The notes: generated by a model not told the origin, from the letters alone. Shown: positions 1 through 6,083, counted from the first letter of the stretch. The stretch is 16,805 bases of DNA from Suttonella ornithocola (GCF_001889065.1 NZ_LWHB01000051.1:1-16805), one strand, 5' to 3'. A program made the numbers and translations.

Positions 1-524
1 TCCATAGCGAATCATTTTTAAAAATGATTTTAGTTTCATTTTTTTCGGTTTTTTCAATTGAGGTAATAGTAGCGCTAGTAGCTTGACTTTTGTCTTTAGA
101 GCGCAAAACATACTTAACTGTATATTCTTTGGAAAAATTTATAGTTTTATTATTTCTGCTTGAGTGGCAATAATCAATACCAAAACAAACAAAACTGAGC
201 GTCTTTCCGTTTTTCTCAAGATATAATCTATCTCCACCTCATTTTCCTGAATAATGTATATAAGTAAGTTTGAATGGACCTTGTATGCTAATGGGTGTTT
301 TATCGACATTTAAATTAGATAGAGGAGCGTAAATGGTTTCATAAAATATGCACCAAGATATTAGATAAGCCAAAGAATGCTACAAATATATTATGATTTT
401 CATAGCTTTCGTCTAGTTGCTTAAATTTATACCAAAGCCATGTAAAAGGTTTATCACGAAAAGTTGGCAACATTATAATGGTAAAGTTGTTGTGTCCTTC
501 TTTTTCTTTAGGATAGTGGTTCAC
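1..524 (-). pseudogene. broken gene for a small membrane-anchored protein, family not recognised
   Basis: Reading starts at a GTG at 524 behind a good ribosome site (GGAG, 7 nt spacer). The first 61 codons give a charged N-terminus (MNHYPKEKEG...) and then a hydrophobic helix (IFVAFFGLS). This frame stops at 339. A neighbouring frame carries on the helix without interruption (AYLISWCIFYETIYAPLSNL) and then a polar domain with a strand-like pattern (ISIQGPFKLTYIHYSGK). An in-frame TGA follows near 241, and the same frame resumes with GGDRLYLEKNGKTLSFVCFG to the window edge. I infer one gene with one frameshift (around 360-385) and one nonsense codon. The extracytoplasmic C-terminal part runs past position 1. 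The family is unknown to me. A sequencing error could account for the frameshift, but two separate lesions favour real decay. Confidence 0.5.
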
Positions 525-1274
525 TTATTTTCTCCAGATAATAATTTGGAAAGTATCTTATTAAAGAAATAAAAACAACTAGAGATGGCTTGAGATCGTG
601 AAAGTGTAAGTTATAATCAGTGGGCAAAGCTATCTAGTATTGTAAAGAGAAATGGATGGAAAATTCACAATGCCATGATACTAAAGATAACCTAGAGAAA
701 TATTGTTATCAATGATTTATTGGGTTTAATTGGATAGTAGTAATTTTGTTAATGTTTGGTGATAATTCATTGACAGTTGATATTTTCTTAGTCTTGTTAT
801 TAAGGTAAATTAAGCTAGATATTGGCTTTGAGGGTAAGTGTAATGTTGTAAATTATTTTATTGGTTGTTTTAGGAAAATATCAAAGCGACTAGGATGGCA
901 CACTAATTTTGTATTGGGTTAGTTTTTTTATATTTTTATTAATGTTGGTTTTGGGTGGATCTAGCTTGAGTGCAAGGTTAATTGCTAATGTAGTTTCAGT
1001 AGTCTACGCGTAGGGATATTTTGCATTATTGCACTATCTGAGCGATAACGTTATATTCTGCTTTATTGTATTGATTGTTGGCGCATTATTGTATGATGTT
1101 TTACTTATTATCTAGGTATAGTTTTAAGTAACGATGCTAATTTTAAGATATTGAGTTAGTGGGGAATTCTAAAAAAAGTTTGTGTTTTTGAATAGCAATA
1201 GTAAATATTTTTAGATGATGGTAATAAGTTTTTATGATTTATTGCTTTGAACCAGTAGTAAAAATAAGAAAAAA
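525..1274. other. gene-free AT-rich stretch with degenerate coding remnants
   Basis: No intact gene is visible in these 750 bases. On the plus strand short open pieces read like decayed protein: 612-692 (YNQWAKLSSIVKRNGWKIHN) and 966-1117, which reads as two hydrophobic stretches (IFLLMLVLGG and VIFCFIVLIVGALLYDVLLII) separated by a TAG. Several stops and frame changes lie between them. The simplest reading is an old membrane-protein pseudogene. Low-complexity AT-rich sequence also produces hydrophobic translations by chance, so I hold this loosely. No promoter, RNA or repeat was recognised here. Confidence 0.3.
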
Positions 1275-1350
1275 TGGAGCCGGAAACAGGAGTCGAACCC
1301 GCGACATCCTCATTACAAGTGAGGCGCTCTACCAACTGAGCTATTCCGGC
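1275..1350 (-). tRNA. tRNA-Thr(TGU)
   Basis: The minus strand folds into a full cloverleaf. The acceptor stem GCCGGAA pairs with TTCCGGC, and the anticodon stem CCTCA/TGAGG holds the loop CTTGTAA with anticodon TGT. The T arm is GCGGGTTCGACTC-like, and the CCA end is encoded (TGG at 1275-1277 on the plus strand). The product is 76 nt with CCA. It decodes ACA and probably other ACN threonine codons. It is divergent from ttcA and has its own strong promoter. Confidence 0.96.
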
Positions 1351-1371
1351 TTTCTTAAGCTTAGGTGGCGC

Positions 1372-1399
1372 ATTATATGCGAAAATAAAAAGCTGTCAA
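1372..1399 (-). promoter_or_regulatory. sigma-70 promoter of tRNA-Thr
   Basis: On the minus strand a perfect TTGACA (1399-1394) and a perfect TATAAT (1377-1372) are separated by 16 nt and lie just upstream of tRNA-Thr. A GC-rich GCGCC follows the -10 box, as expected of a stringently controlled stable-RNA promoter discriminator. Confidence 0.85.
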
Positions 1400-1470
1400 G
1401 CCTAATTTAGGAAAAACTTTTAAAATTAGATTTGTTATCATAAACCCCTTTGAAAAATTAGGAATAAAAC

Positions 1471-2358
1471 GTGAGTGTTTCACAAAAAAAATTACAAAAA
1501 AGATTGCGTCGTTTAACTGGAAAAGCGATAGAAGATTACCAGATGATTCAAGATGGTGACCATATTATGGTATGTTTGTCTGGTGGTAAGGATTCTTACA
1601 CGTTACTTGATATGCTTTTATCCCTACAAAGAAGTGCGCCAGTTGAGTTTAAATTAACTGCGGTCAATTTGGATCAAAAACAACCTGGATTTCCTGAAGA
1701 GGTTTTACCAAATTATTTAGATTCTATAGGCGTTGATTATCATATTATTGAGAGCGATACCTATAGCATTGTAACTGATAAGATACCTGAAGGTAAGACA
1801 ATGTGCTCTCTCTGTTCTCGGCTTAGAAGAGGGCATTTATATTCTTTTGCTGAAGCACATGGGATGAATAAGATTGCTTTAGGCCATCATCGGTTCGATA
1901 TTATGGAAACTTTTTTTCTAAATTTATTTCATGGAGGGCAGTTAAAAGCAATGCCACCAAAATTATTAAGTGATGATGGTAAGCATATTGTGATACGCCC
2001 GCTTGCATATTGTGATGAGCGTGATATTGAAAAATATGCGCGTTTACGTGAATTTCCTATTATTCCTTGTAATTTATGCGGTTCACAGGAAAATTTACAA
2101 AGGAAAGCGGTTAAAGAAATGCTATTAAATTGGGATAAGCTACAACCACAAAGAGTAGAGAATATTTTTGCAGCATTAACACGTGTTAAACCCTCCCATT
2201 TATTAGATACTACAATATTTGACTTTGTAGCGTTAGATGGTGCTGAAAAAATGCGAGGTTGGTTAGTCGGTGAAGAAAAAGATGAGTTTTCTATAGAAAA
2301 TACGTCTAGTTTTTCAATTAACCCAGAAATTTTTTATCCTAAAAATAATGTGATATAA
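1471..2358 (+). CDS. ttcA: tRNA 2-thiocytidine biosynthesis protein TtcA
   Basis: TtcA adenylates and thiolates C32 of certain tRNAs in the cytoplasm, using an Fe-S cluster. The 295-residue product has the PP-loop SGGKDS at residues 37-42, the cluster-region cysteines C112 and C115 (MCSLCSRLRRG), the MPPKL and RPLAYC blocks, and the CNLCGSQ motif with C203. This is the normal family layout and length; about 25 C-terminal residues look variable. The start is a GTG with AGGA 7 nt upstream. The conserved GHHRDD segment reads GHHRFD (F142), so the first aspartate of that pair is replaced. The gene lies between two tRNA genes and appears monocistronic. The assignment is firm; the effect of F142 is unknown. 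Confidence 0.96.
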   Translation: MSVSQKKLQKRLRRLTGKAIEDYQMIQDGDHIMVCLSGGKDSYTLLDMLLSLQRSAPVEFKLTAVNLDQKQPGFPEEVLPNYLDSIGVDYHIIESDTYSIVTDKIPEGKTMCSLCSRLRRGHLYSFAEAHGMNKIALGHHRFDIMETFFLNLFHGGQLKAMPPKLLSDDGKHIVIRPLAYCDERDIEKYARLREFPIIPCNLCGSQENLQRKAVKEMLLNWDKLQPQRVENIFAALTRVKPSHLLDTTIFDFVALDGAEKMRGWLVGEEKDEFSIENTSSFSINPEIFYPKNNVI

Positions 2359-2376
2359 ATAAAGTTAAAAAAATTA

Positions 2377-2405
2377 TTGACGGTTTGTTGTTAAATGCGC
2401 ATAAT
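2377..2405 (+). promoter_or_regulatory. sigma-70 promoter of tRNA-Arg
   Basis: TTGACG (2377-2382) and CATAAT (2400-2405) are separated by 17 nt and end 17 nt before the tRNA-Arg 5' end, a typical spacing for a stable-RNA promoter. Confidence 0.75.
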
Positions 2406-2422
2406 GAGTACCTCCAAACGAC

Positions 2423-2499
2423 GCGCCCGTAGCTCAGCTGGATAGAGTACCTGGCTACGAACCAGGCGGTCGGAGGTTCGAATCCTTCCGGGCGCGCCA
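2423..2499 (+). tRNA. tRNA-Arg(ACG)
   Basis: A 77-nt cloverleaf: acceptor GCGCCCG/CGGGCGC with discriminator G and encoded CCA (2497-2499), D arm with AGCTCAGCTGGATAGAGTA, anticodon stem CCTGG/CCAGG around CTACGAA (anticodon ACG, normally edited to ICG), and T loop GTTCGAATC. It decodes CGN arginine codons. Its 3' end borders a prophage remnant, so it is a plausible former integration site. I found no second copy of the tRNA 3' end in the window. Confidence 0.97.
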
Positions 2500-2510
2500 A
2501 CTTATTCTTG

Positions 2511-2537
2511 AACCCTGCTGTTATTGCAGGGTTTTTT
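2511..2537 (+). terminator. Rho-independent terminator of tRNA-Arg
   Basis: Perfect 8-bp stem AACCCTGC/GCAGGGTT with a 7-nt loop, followed by a run of T, 11 nt after the tRNA CCA end. Confidence 0.9.
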
Positions 2538-2564
2538 ATTACCCAATAACTTTATTGATACATT

Positions 2565-2789
2565 TTATGCTTTTTTAGGCGTGTCAGCTATTTGGCTTCT
2601 TTCCATTAACCACCGGTCAACAACTGGCATATACCACCGGTTAGTATAATCTTCTATATTGGGAGGCAATTCATAAGTTGCACGCCTTTTAAGCGTAGAA
2701 ACGCTTATTCCTAGAATTTCTGCTAATTCAACTTTTCCGATAGTAATGGCTGGTACATTAACAATATGCTGTTTTATTTCTATTACTAT
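2565..2789 (-). pseudogene. AlpA-like helix-turn-helix regulator, apparently lacking its start
   Basis: An open minus-strand frame ends at TAA 2565-2567 and runs back to a stop at 2790. It encodes about 74 residues with a clear HTH pattern (IGKVELAEILGISVSTLKRR) followed by WYMPVVDRWLMERSQ. That is the shape of AlpA/MerR-like excision and phage regulators: HTH, then a conserved W...V..WL.ER tail. No ATG, GTG or TTG precedes the HTH in frame, so the start has been lost or lies across a frameshift. It sits between tRNA-Arg and the c4-like RNA, pointing toward the tRNA, as regulators of integrated elements often do. The family call is by pattern only. Confidence 0.5.
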
Positions 2790-2814
2790 CTATACTTATT
2801 ATTAAGTGTTTTCG

Positions 2815-2905
2815 CCCAAGCGGAGGTATGTACTCGTCGCAAACTGCGGCGGTTGTCTTATCCACATCACTCACCGCTTGACGCGTCCGACCTATCCGGC
2901 TTAAA
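2815..2905 (+). ncRNA. c4-like phage antisense RNA (probable)
   Basis: This GC-richer island in AT-rich surroundings folds as a junction. CAAGCGG (2817-2823) pairs perfectly with CCGCTTG (2874-2880). Inside that stem, CGTCGC (2835-2840) pairs with GCGGCG (2846-2851) around the loop AAACT, with one G-U pair. Segment 2865-2879 can pair at 11 of 15 positions with 2914-2928, which reaches the ribosome site of the next small ORF. In phages P1 and P7 the c4 RNA lies in exactly this place: upstream on the same transcript as a short ORF (icd) translationally coupled to the antirepressor gene. It blocks translation by base pairing. The match to the c4 family rests on architecture and remembered sequence, not on a search. 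All frames look like shadows rather than protein. Confidence 0.55.
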
Positions 2906-2938
2906 ACGGGATGTAGCCGTTAGTGAAGGAGATTTCTC

Positions 2939-3016
2939 ATGAGGTTTAACCTTATTTGGTGCGTTATTAGCGCTATTATCAACATGATTATCTCCACCGC
3001 CGCAAGATACGTTTGA
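2939..3016 (+). CDS. 25-residue hydrophobic leader peptide, icd-position ORF
   Basis: An ATG at 2939 lies 7 nt behind a strong ribosome site (AAGGAG, 2926-2931) and opens 25 codons that read as one membrane-type helix (MRFNLIWCVISAIINMIIST...). Its TGA stop (3014-3016) overlaps the ATG (3016-3018) of the next gene as TGATG. Such overlap normally means the downstream gene is translated by re-initiation. The position between a c4-like RNA and a coupled gene corresponds to icd of P1/P7. The peptide itself shows no similarity that I can recognise to Icd. The function may lie only in the act of translation. Confidence 0.5.
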   Translation: MRFNLIWCVISAIINMIISTAARYV

Positions 3017-3774
3017 TGGTTGATTTAAGTCAAATCACTGCTGCTGACAGACAAGCAGAACAACACACGTCTGATCTAATGCAACTTGATTATCCAGGGC
3101 AATATAAAGGTCTAGGTATCTTTACGACTTTTCGTAATTTTAAAAATGGGATTGCCTCTCCTGAAGATCTAAAAATATTGAATAGCGGTGATAAAGCGGT
3201 GGTAGATACAGAAACCAATGGTTTGGGAAAGGTGACTATACCAACGGGTGGAAAACCATTGCATTTTTCAAGTTTAGATATGTATGGCAGTGTTGATGGC
3301 TCTGGATCATATCAGGAAGATGAATATCGTCCTTCTTACAAATATTTTGTGAAGAGTGATGGTAGCTATCCTTCGGTGCAATTTGCAATTTTCCAAACAT
3401 TGGGAGACGAACCAATGTTTGGTGGTTTTTATCGTGGTAATACCACACCGGTTGAAAATATGCCGCAATCTGGAGTTGCTACATATGTAGGAGAAGGAAT
3501 ATTTATTCCAGGAACAGATAATGTAAATGCTAATTTCTATGGCGGCATTGGAATGGTTGTAGATTATGGGAAAAAAGTTTTTGAGCTTTGTGTTGTTAAC
3601 AATAATTACGAAGCAAGCGTTCCAGGGGTAATAACGGGTAGCACTTTTGTCGGTAAAAAAGATGGAAGATTTACAGAAGGCATGTTTGCTGGAGAAAAAG
3701 CCGAAGAGTTGACAGGTCGATATCTTGATCAAGATGCAAAACTATATGGTGTATATGGTGCGAAGCGCCAATAA
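3016..3774 (+). CDS. TbpB/hemophilin-like beta-barrel domain protein, no signal peptide visible
   Basis: The 252-residue product ends in the C-terminal beta-barrel pattern of Slam-dependent surface proteins (TbpB, hemophilin, factor-H-binding type). The visible blocks are GGFYRGNTTPVENMPQSG-ATYVGEG near the middle, VDYGKK in place of the usual DFG.K strand, ITGSTFVGKKDGRFTEGMF, then AEELTGRY and the terminal LYGVYGAKR. In known members this domain binds haem, transferrin or complement proteins outside the cell. Odd here: the start (ATG 3016; an in-frame TTG at 3013 is less likely) gives a polar N-terminus, VDLSQITAADRQAEQ, that looks like a phage tail-protein start rather than a signal sequence or lipobox. 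I infer a chimera or a captured domain in a prophage context. Translation probably depends on the upstream 25-codon ORF. A strong terminator follows. Confidence 0.65.
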   Translation: MVDLSQITAADRQAEQHTSDLMQLDYPGQYKGLGIFTTFRNFKNGIASPEDLKILNSGDKAVVDTETNGLGKVTIPTGGKPLHFSSLDMYGSVDGSGSYQEDEYRPSYKYFVKSDGSYPSVQFAIFQTLGDEPMFGGFYRGNTTPVENMPQSGVATYVGEGIFIPGTDNVNANFYGGIGMVVDYGKKVFELCVVNNNYEASVPGVITGSTFVGKKDGRFTEGMFAGEKAEELTGRYLDQDAKLYGVYGAKRQ

Positions 3775-3795
3775 ATGCGTTAACGTATTTCACCG

Positions 3796-3819
3796 GCCGC
3801 CTTTTGAGGCGGCTTTTTT
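3796..3819 (+). terminator. Rho-independent terminator after the barrel gene
   Basis: Stem GCCGCC/GGCGGC with a 6-nt loop, followed by six T, 21 nt after the stop of the barrel-protein gene. Confidence 0.92.
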
Positions 3820-3841
3820 ATGGAGAAAATAAATAGATAGT

Positions 3842-4204
3842 GTGGTTAATATCTGTAATCTAGCGTTGGCTAGATTGGGTGATAGCGCAACCGTTGCTAG
3901 CATTGATCCGCCTGAAGGGTCCGCGAAAACCAATAGTCTAATGCAAGCCTTTGGCTATGACACACAAGCAATTAATGCGCTTAATCAGGCAGATGCACTA
4001 ACAGCGCAAGCAAGCACTATGTTTGGGCAGAAGCATGGTGCAGAAATGATAGATACAGATTATTACCATGTTAGCAGTCCTTATATATCTAGTCATAACT
4101 CACGAATGTATAGCCCATTGGGGGCGGCTGCTACCTCTTTAATAGGTTCGGCGGGAGATGTTATGAGTGCTTGGTATCAGTACAAAAAATCAGGAGTGAA
4201 ATAA
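3842..4204 (+). pseudogene. chimeric remnant: tail adaptor N-terminus fused to another virion protein
   Basis: The first 25 residues (ICNLALARLGDSATV-ASIDPPEGSA) match the conserved start of podoviral head-tail adaptor / tail tubular A proteins, which are normally close to 200 residues. After residue 28 the sequence changes to an alanine- and glutamine-rich stretch (INALNQADALTAQASTMFG) and ends in GSAGDVMSAWYQYKKSG, which resembles the tail of an internal virion or structural protein. I infer an in-frame deletion joining two phage genes. The start is GTG 3842 and the ribosome site is weak (GGAG about 16 nt upstream). The stop overlaps the next ATG as TAATG, a coupling probably inherited from the second parent gene. 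A functional product is unlikely. Confidence 0.5.
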
Positions 4205-4821
4205 TGCCGAAAGTTCCTGTTATTAACGAATTAGACGTGAGCTTACGTCCTGCTGATTTACCCAATTATCAAACACCACAAACCACTGGCTCGAATATAG
4301 GGCAAGCCAGTTCAGCAGGTCGAGCATTTCCATCTGGTAGTCATATCGCTGCCCCGATATTAGATAGAAGTCGGCTACAGGGCGATCCAGGGGCATTATC
4401 AAGCGCAGTGGGTCAAGCAGGGCAACGCGTTGGACAAATCATGCAAGATATTGCGCTTGATATGCAACAAAAAGCGAATGCTGTAAGAGTTAGCGAAGCC
4501 CAGAATGAATATATTGCTTTTTTACAAGACCAAAAATATAACAACGGTGTTATTCTTGGTAAAGTAGAGCTTGATAGTGTCATATACTCGGATGGTTGGC
4601 GTGGTTACAATGGCTTGGTTGACGTTGGCTATGCGAAACATTTTAGAGTAGACCATGGCAATAATGAGTTTGCTCATGGTCATTGCCATATCAATGGTAT
4701 TGAGTCTTTTTGGAGCTTTACCAAGCGGAGGCTGAGCAAGTTTAATGGTGTTACAGCCAATTTTGAGCTTTACTTAAAAGAGTGCAAGTGGCGTTGGAAT
4801 CAGAACTCTTTTGGAACTTGA
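4204..4821 (+). pseudogene. phage virion protein N-terminus fused to IS1595-family transposase C-terminus
   Basis: Start chosen at ATG 4204, which overlaps the previous stop (TAATG); the longer start at 4171 lies inside the preceding gene. Residues 1 to about 114 (MPKVPVINELDVSLRPADLP...) are proline-rich, then helical with heptad-like MQDIALDMQQKANAVR. This resembles the start of podoviral internal virion / DNA-transfer proteins, usually much longer. From about position 4546 the frame becomes transposase: KVELDSVIYSDGWRGYNGLV, then HGHCHINGIESFWSFTKRRL and KFNGV...LKECKWRWN. That is the C-terminal DDE region (ISXO2/IS1595). The join is in frame, so a 205-residue hybrid is open. It is most likely the by-product of an IS insertion followed by deletion. 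Confidence 0.75.
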
Positions 4822-4857
4822 TTAAGTGATTTCTCTAACCTCTGCTAGTCTAGAGCC
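4546..4857 (+). mobile_element. IS1595-family remnant, right-hand end only
   Basis: The segment carries the last third of an IS1595-type transposase. Downstream, TCTGCTAGTCTAGAGCC (4841-4857) looks like the terminal inverted repeat; its complement would begin GGCTCTAGACTAGC. The left end and most of the transposase gene are missing, so no partner repeat can be checked. The left boundary is set where the phage reading gives way to transposase sequence. Confidence 0.65.
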
Positions 4858-5005
4858 TTTTATAAATTGCTATAATAAAAATCATTTTAATTAAGGAAAA
4901 TGGCTTTTTATCAGATATTATTTCTATAAACTATTCGTAATTTTTACTAGAGAAAAAGTCATATTTCCGTTAAGCTAACCCTTCCTATAGTGATTTTTTA
5001 TTCTC

Positions 5006-5260
5006 ATGGCCAACCTTAGTATTCAAACAGCAGTAACAGAAAGTATTAACAATTATCTTAAACTTTTAGATGGCGAAGCAGAACCAACAGATATCTATCG
5101 TTTGATTGTAGGAGAAGTCGAAACCGTATTAGTTGACTATGCTTTATCCCTGCATAACGGCAATCAAAGCAAAGCTGCTAAATGGTTAGGCATTACGCGT
5201 AATACGCTACGTAAGAAAATGCAAGAATCCTCTCTTAATGTCCAATCTCGTACTTCCTAG
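5006..5260 (+). CDS. fis: Fis-family nucleoid/DNA-binding protein
   Basis: The 84-residue product matches Fis, the nucleoid protein that bends DNA and activates stable-RNA promoters. The helical core is YRLIVGEVETVLVDYALSLH, and the C-terminal helix-turn-helix is GNQSKAAKWLGITRNTLRKKM. It is a little shorter than the 98-residue E. coli protein at the N-terminus and has a divergent tail (NVQSRTS) after the HTH. There is no clear Shine-Dalgarno before ATG 5006. The usual upstream partner dusB is absent; an IS1595 remnant lies there instead, so the original operon may have been cut. The stop is 1 nt from the start of the DUF192 gene, which suggests coupling. Confidence 0.9.
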   Translation: MANLSIQTAVTESINNYLKLLDGEAEPTDIYRLIVGEVETVLVDYALSLHNGNQSKAAKWLGITRNTLRKKMQESSLNVQSRTS

Positions 5261-5261
5261 C

Positions 5262-5699
5262 ATGATAAAAAAAATAGCTTTATTACTAGTACTCTATTGC
5301 TATAGTCTGATGAGTTTCTCGGCAGCACCAACAGCACTTTTAGAAGATACTAATGAGTACTTTTGGTCAGTTGAAGTAGCTACCACATCTAAGCAGCTTG
5401 AGAAAGGATTGATGTATCGCGTATGGCTAGCACCATGGCAAGGAATGGTTTTTCTATTTTCTCCGCCAAGAGATACTACATTTTGGATGAAAAACACCCT
5501 TATTCCACTAGATATGCGTTTTTTTACCTTTCAAGGGAATCTTATTGCACACTATCCTTATGCTCCACCTTGCTTAGAAAGAAATTGTCCGCTTTATCAT
5601 TCTGAAGGTCGAGCCGCTTTTGTATTAGAAACGGCCTACCCAAATCTTGTACCAGCAGCGGATTTAAAAAATCTATATTTTTTCAAATCTACTAAATAG
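5262..5699 (+). CDS. secreted DUF192 family protein
   Basis: The 145-residue protein begins with a signal peptide (MIKKIALLLVLYCYSLMSFSA). The mature part has the DUF192/COG1430 signature: LEKGLMYR near residue 48, WQGMVFLF, then FWMKNTLIPLDMRFF, and AAFVLE close to the end. The biochemical function of this family is not established. I chose ATG 5262 over the in-frame ATG 5238 because the later start gives a proper lysine-led signal peptide and leaves only 1 nt after the fis stop. No good ribosome site is visible, so translation may depend on fis. A small unusual insertion (PPCLERNCPLYH) carries two cysteines that could form a disulphide in the periplasm. Confidence 0.85.
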   Translation: MIKKIALLLVLYCYSLMSFSAAPTALLEDTNEYFWSVEVATTSKQLEKGLMYRVWLAPWQGMVFLFSPPRDTTFWMKNTLIPLDMRFFTFQGNLIAHYPYAPPCLERNCPLYHSEGRAAFVLETAYPNLVPAADLKNLYFFKSTK

Positions 5700-5703
5700 A
5701 AAA

Positions 5704-5778
5704 TATAGTCATTTGACTTAAAAATAAGACCACTTATCTTTAGTTTTTTAGGATATTTGCTTGTGTCAAATAACTATA
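5704..5778. repeat. 75-bp TATAGTCA miniature inverted-repeat element
   Basis: The ends are inverted copies: TATAGTCATTTGAC on the left and, read from the right, TATAGTTATTTGACAC. Both end in TA, as for TA-targeting IS630/mariner-type elements. The left end matches the left end of the IS630-type element at 15964 at about 16 of 21 positions (TATAGTCA..T.ACTTA). It carries no gene. Its right end touches the TATAGC element that begins at 5775. Confidence 0.55.
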
Positions 5779-6013
5779 GCAAGGTTCCCACAAAATGCAC
5801 ATCGTACTTGAAGATAGTATGAGACCTTTACAAAATTCCGTTTTATACTAATTTTTGCTACTAATAAAAATGACACTATGATTTTAATATTTTTTCAAGA
5901 TTTAAAAAATTGAAATTTCTCTATTTTATGTTTTTTTGCAAAGGTCTCAGTATGCTGTTTTCAAATTGGATATTGAGTTAACGTTGTATGCATTTTTTGG
6001 GAAGTTAGCTATA
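5775..6013. repeat. TATAGC miniature element, copy A, interrupted by a second element
   Basis: Imperfect terminal inverted repeats: the left end TATAGCAAGGTTCCCACAAA and the right end, read inward, TATAGCTAACTTCCCAAAAA. Without the nested insert at 5821-5948 and one copy of the target duplication, it is about 106 bp and lines up along its whole length with copy B at 14582-14687. Both copies end in TA. It is non-coding and probably a non-autonomous transposable element comparable in style to Correia-type elements. Confidence 0.65.
5821..5948. mobile_element. 128-bp GAGACC miniature element, copy 1, nested, TSD AGTAT
   Basis: Begins GAGACCTTTACAAAATTCCG and ends TTTTTTGCAAAGGTCTC, giving terminal inverted repeats of the form GAGACCTTTGCAAA. 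It is flanked by perfect 5-bp repeats AGTAT (5816-5820 and 5949-5953). Copy B of the host repeat preserves the uninterrupted site. A second copy lies at 13440-13570. The ends resemble the left end of the IS5-family remnant at 14531, so that family may have mobilised it. It carries no gene. Confidence 0.8.
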
Positions 6014-6052
6014 AATAAAAATAGAACGCTTAAAACGCAGACTACCAAAACT

Positions 6053-6083
6053 AAAAAAGCGCTTAATTCAACATTAAGCGCTT
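6053..6083 (-). terminator. Rho-independent terminator of ppiD
   Basis: On the minus strand, perfect 10-bp stem AAGCGCTTAA/TTAAGCGCTT with a 7-nt loop, followed by a T run (A run at 6053-6058 on the plus strand), 31 nt after the ppiD stop. Confidence 0.9.

Noticed and set aside
2870..3015. Minus-strand reading with a lipobox-like Cys-Gly-Gly-Gly and Asn-rich linker (SCGGGDNHVDNSANN), suggesting an inverted lipoprotein start for the barrel gene; a 9-bp inverted repeat TGCGGCGGT/ACCGCCGCA (2845-2853, 2996-3004) would even bound the segment.
   Set aside because: The complement of a membrane-helix coding stretch naturally yields Asn-rich sequence. The plus strand has a strong ribosome site, a helix ORF and stop-start coupling. 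Flipping the segment still leaves a TGA before the barrel gene. It would take a strain with the opposite orientation to revive the idea.
4171..4203. Upstream ATG for the virion-transposase hybrid ORF.
   Set aside because: It overlaps the preceding gene by 34 bases, while ATG 4204 gives the TAATG overlap and a normal MPKVP start.
2511..4857. Search by eye for a second copy of the tRNA-Arg 3' end as attR.
   Set aside because: No repeat of the tRNA 3' end was found in the rest of the window, so no attachment site is annotated.
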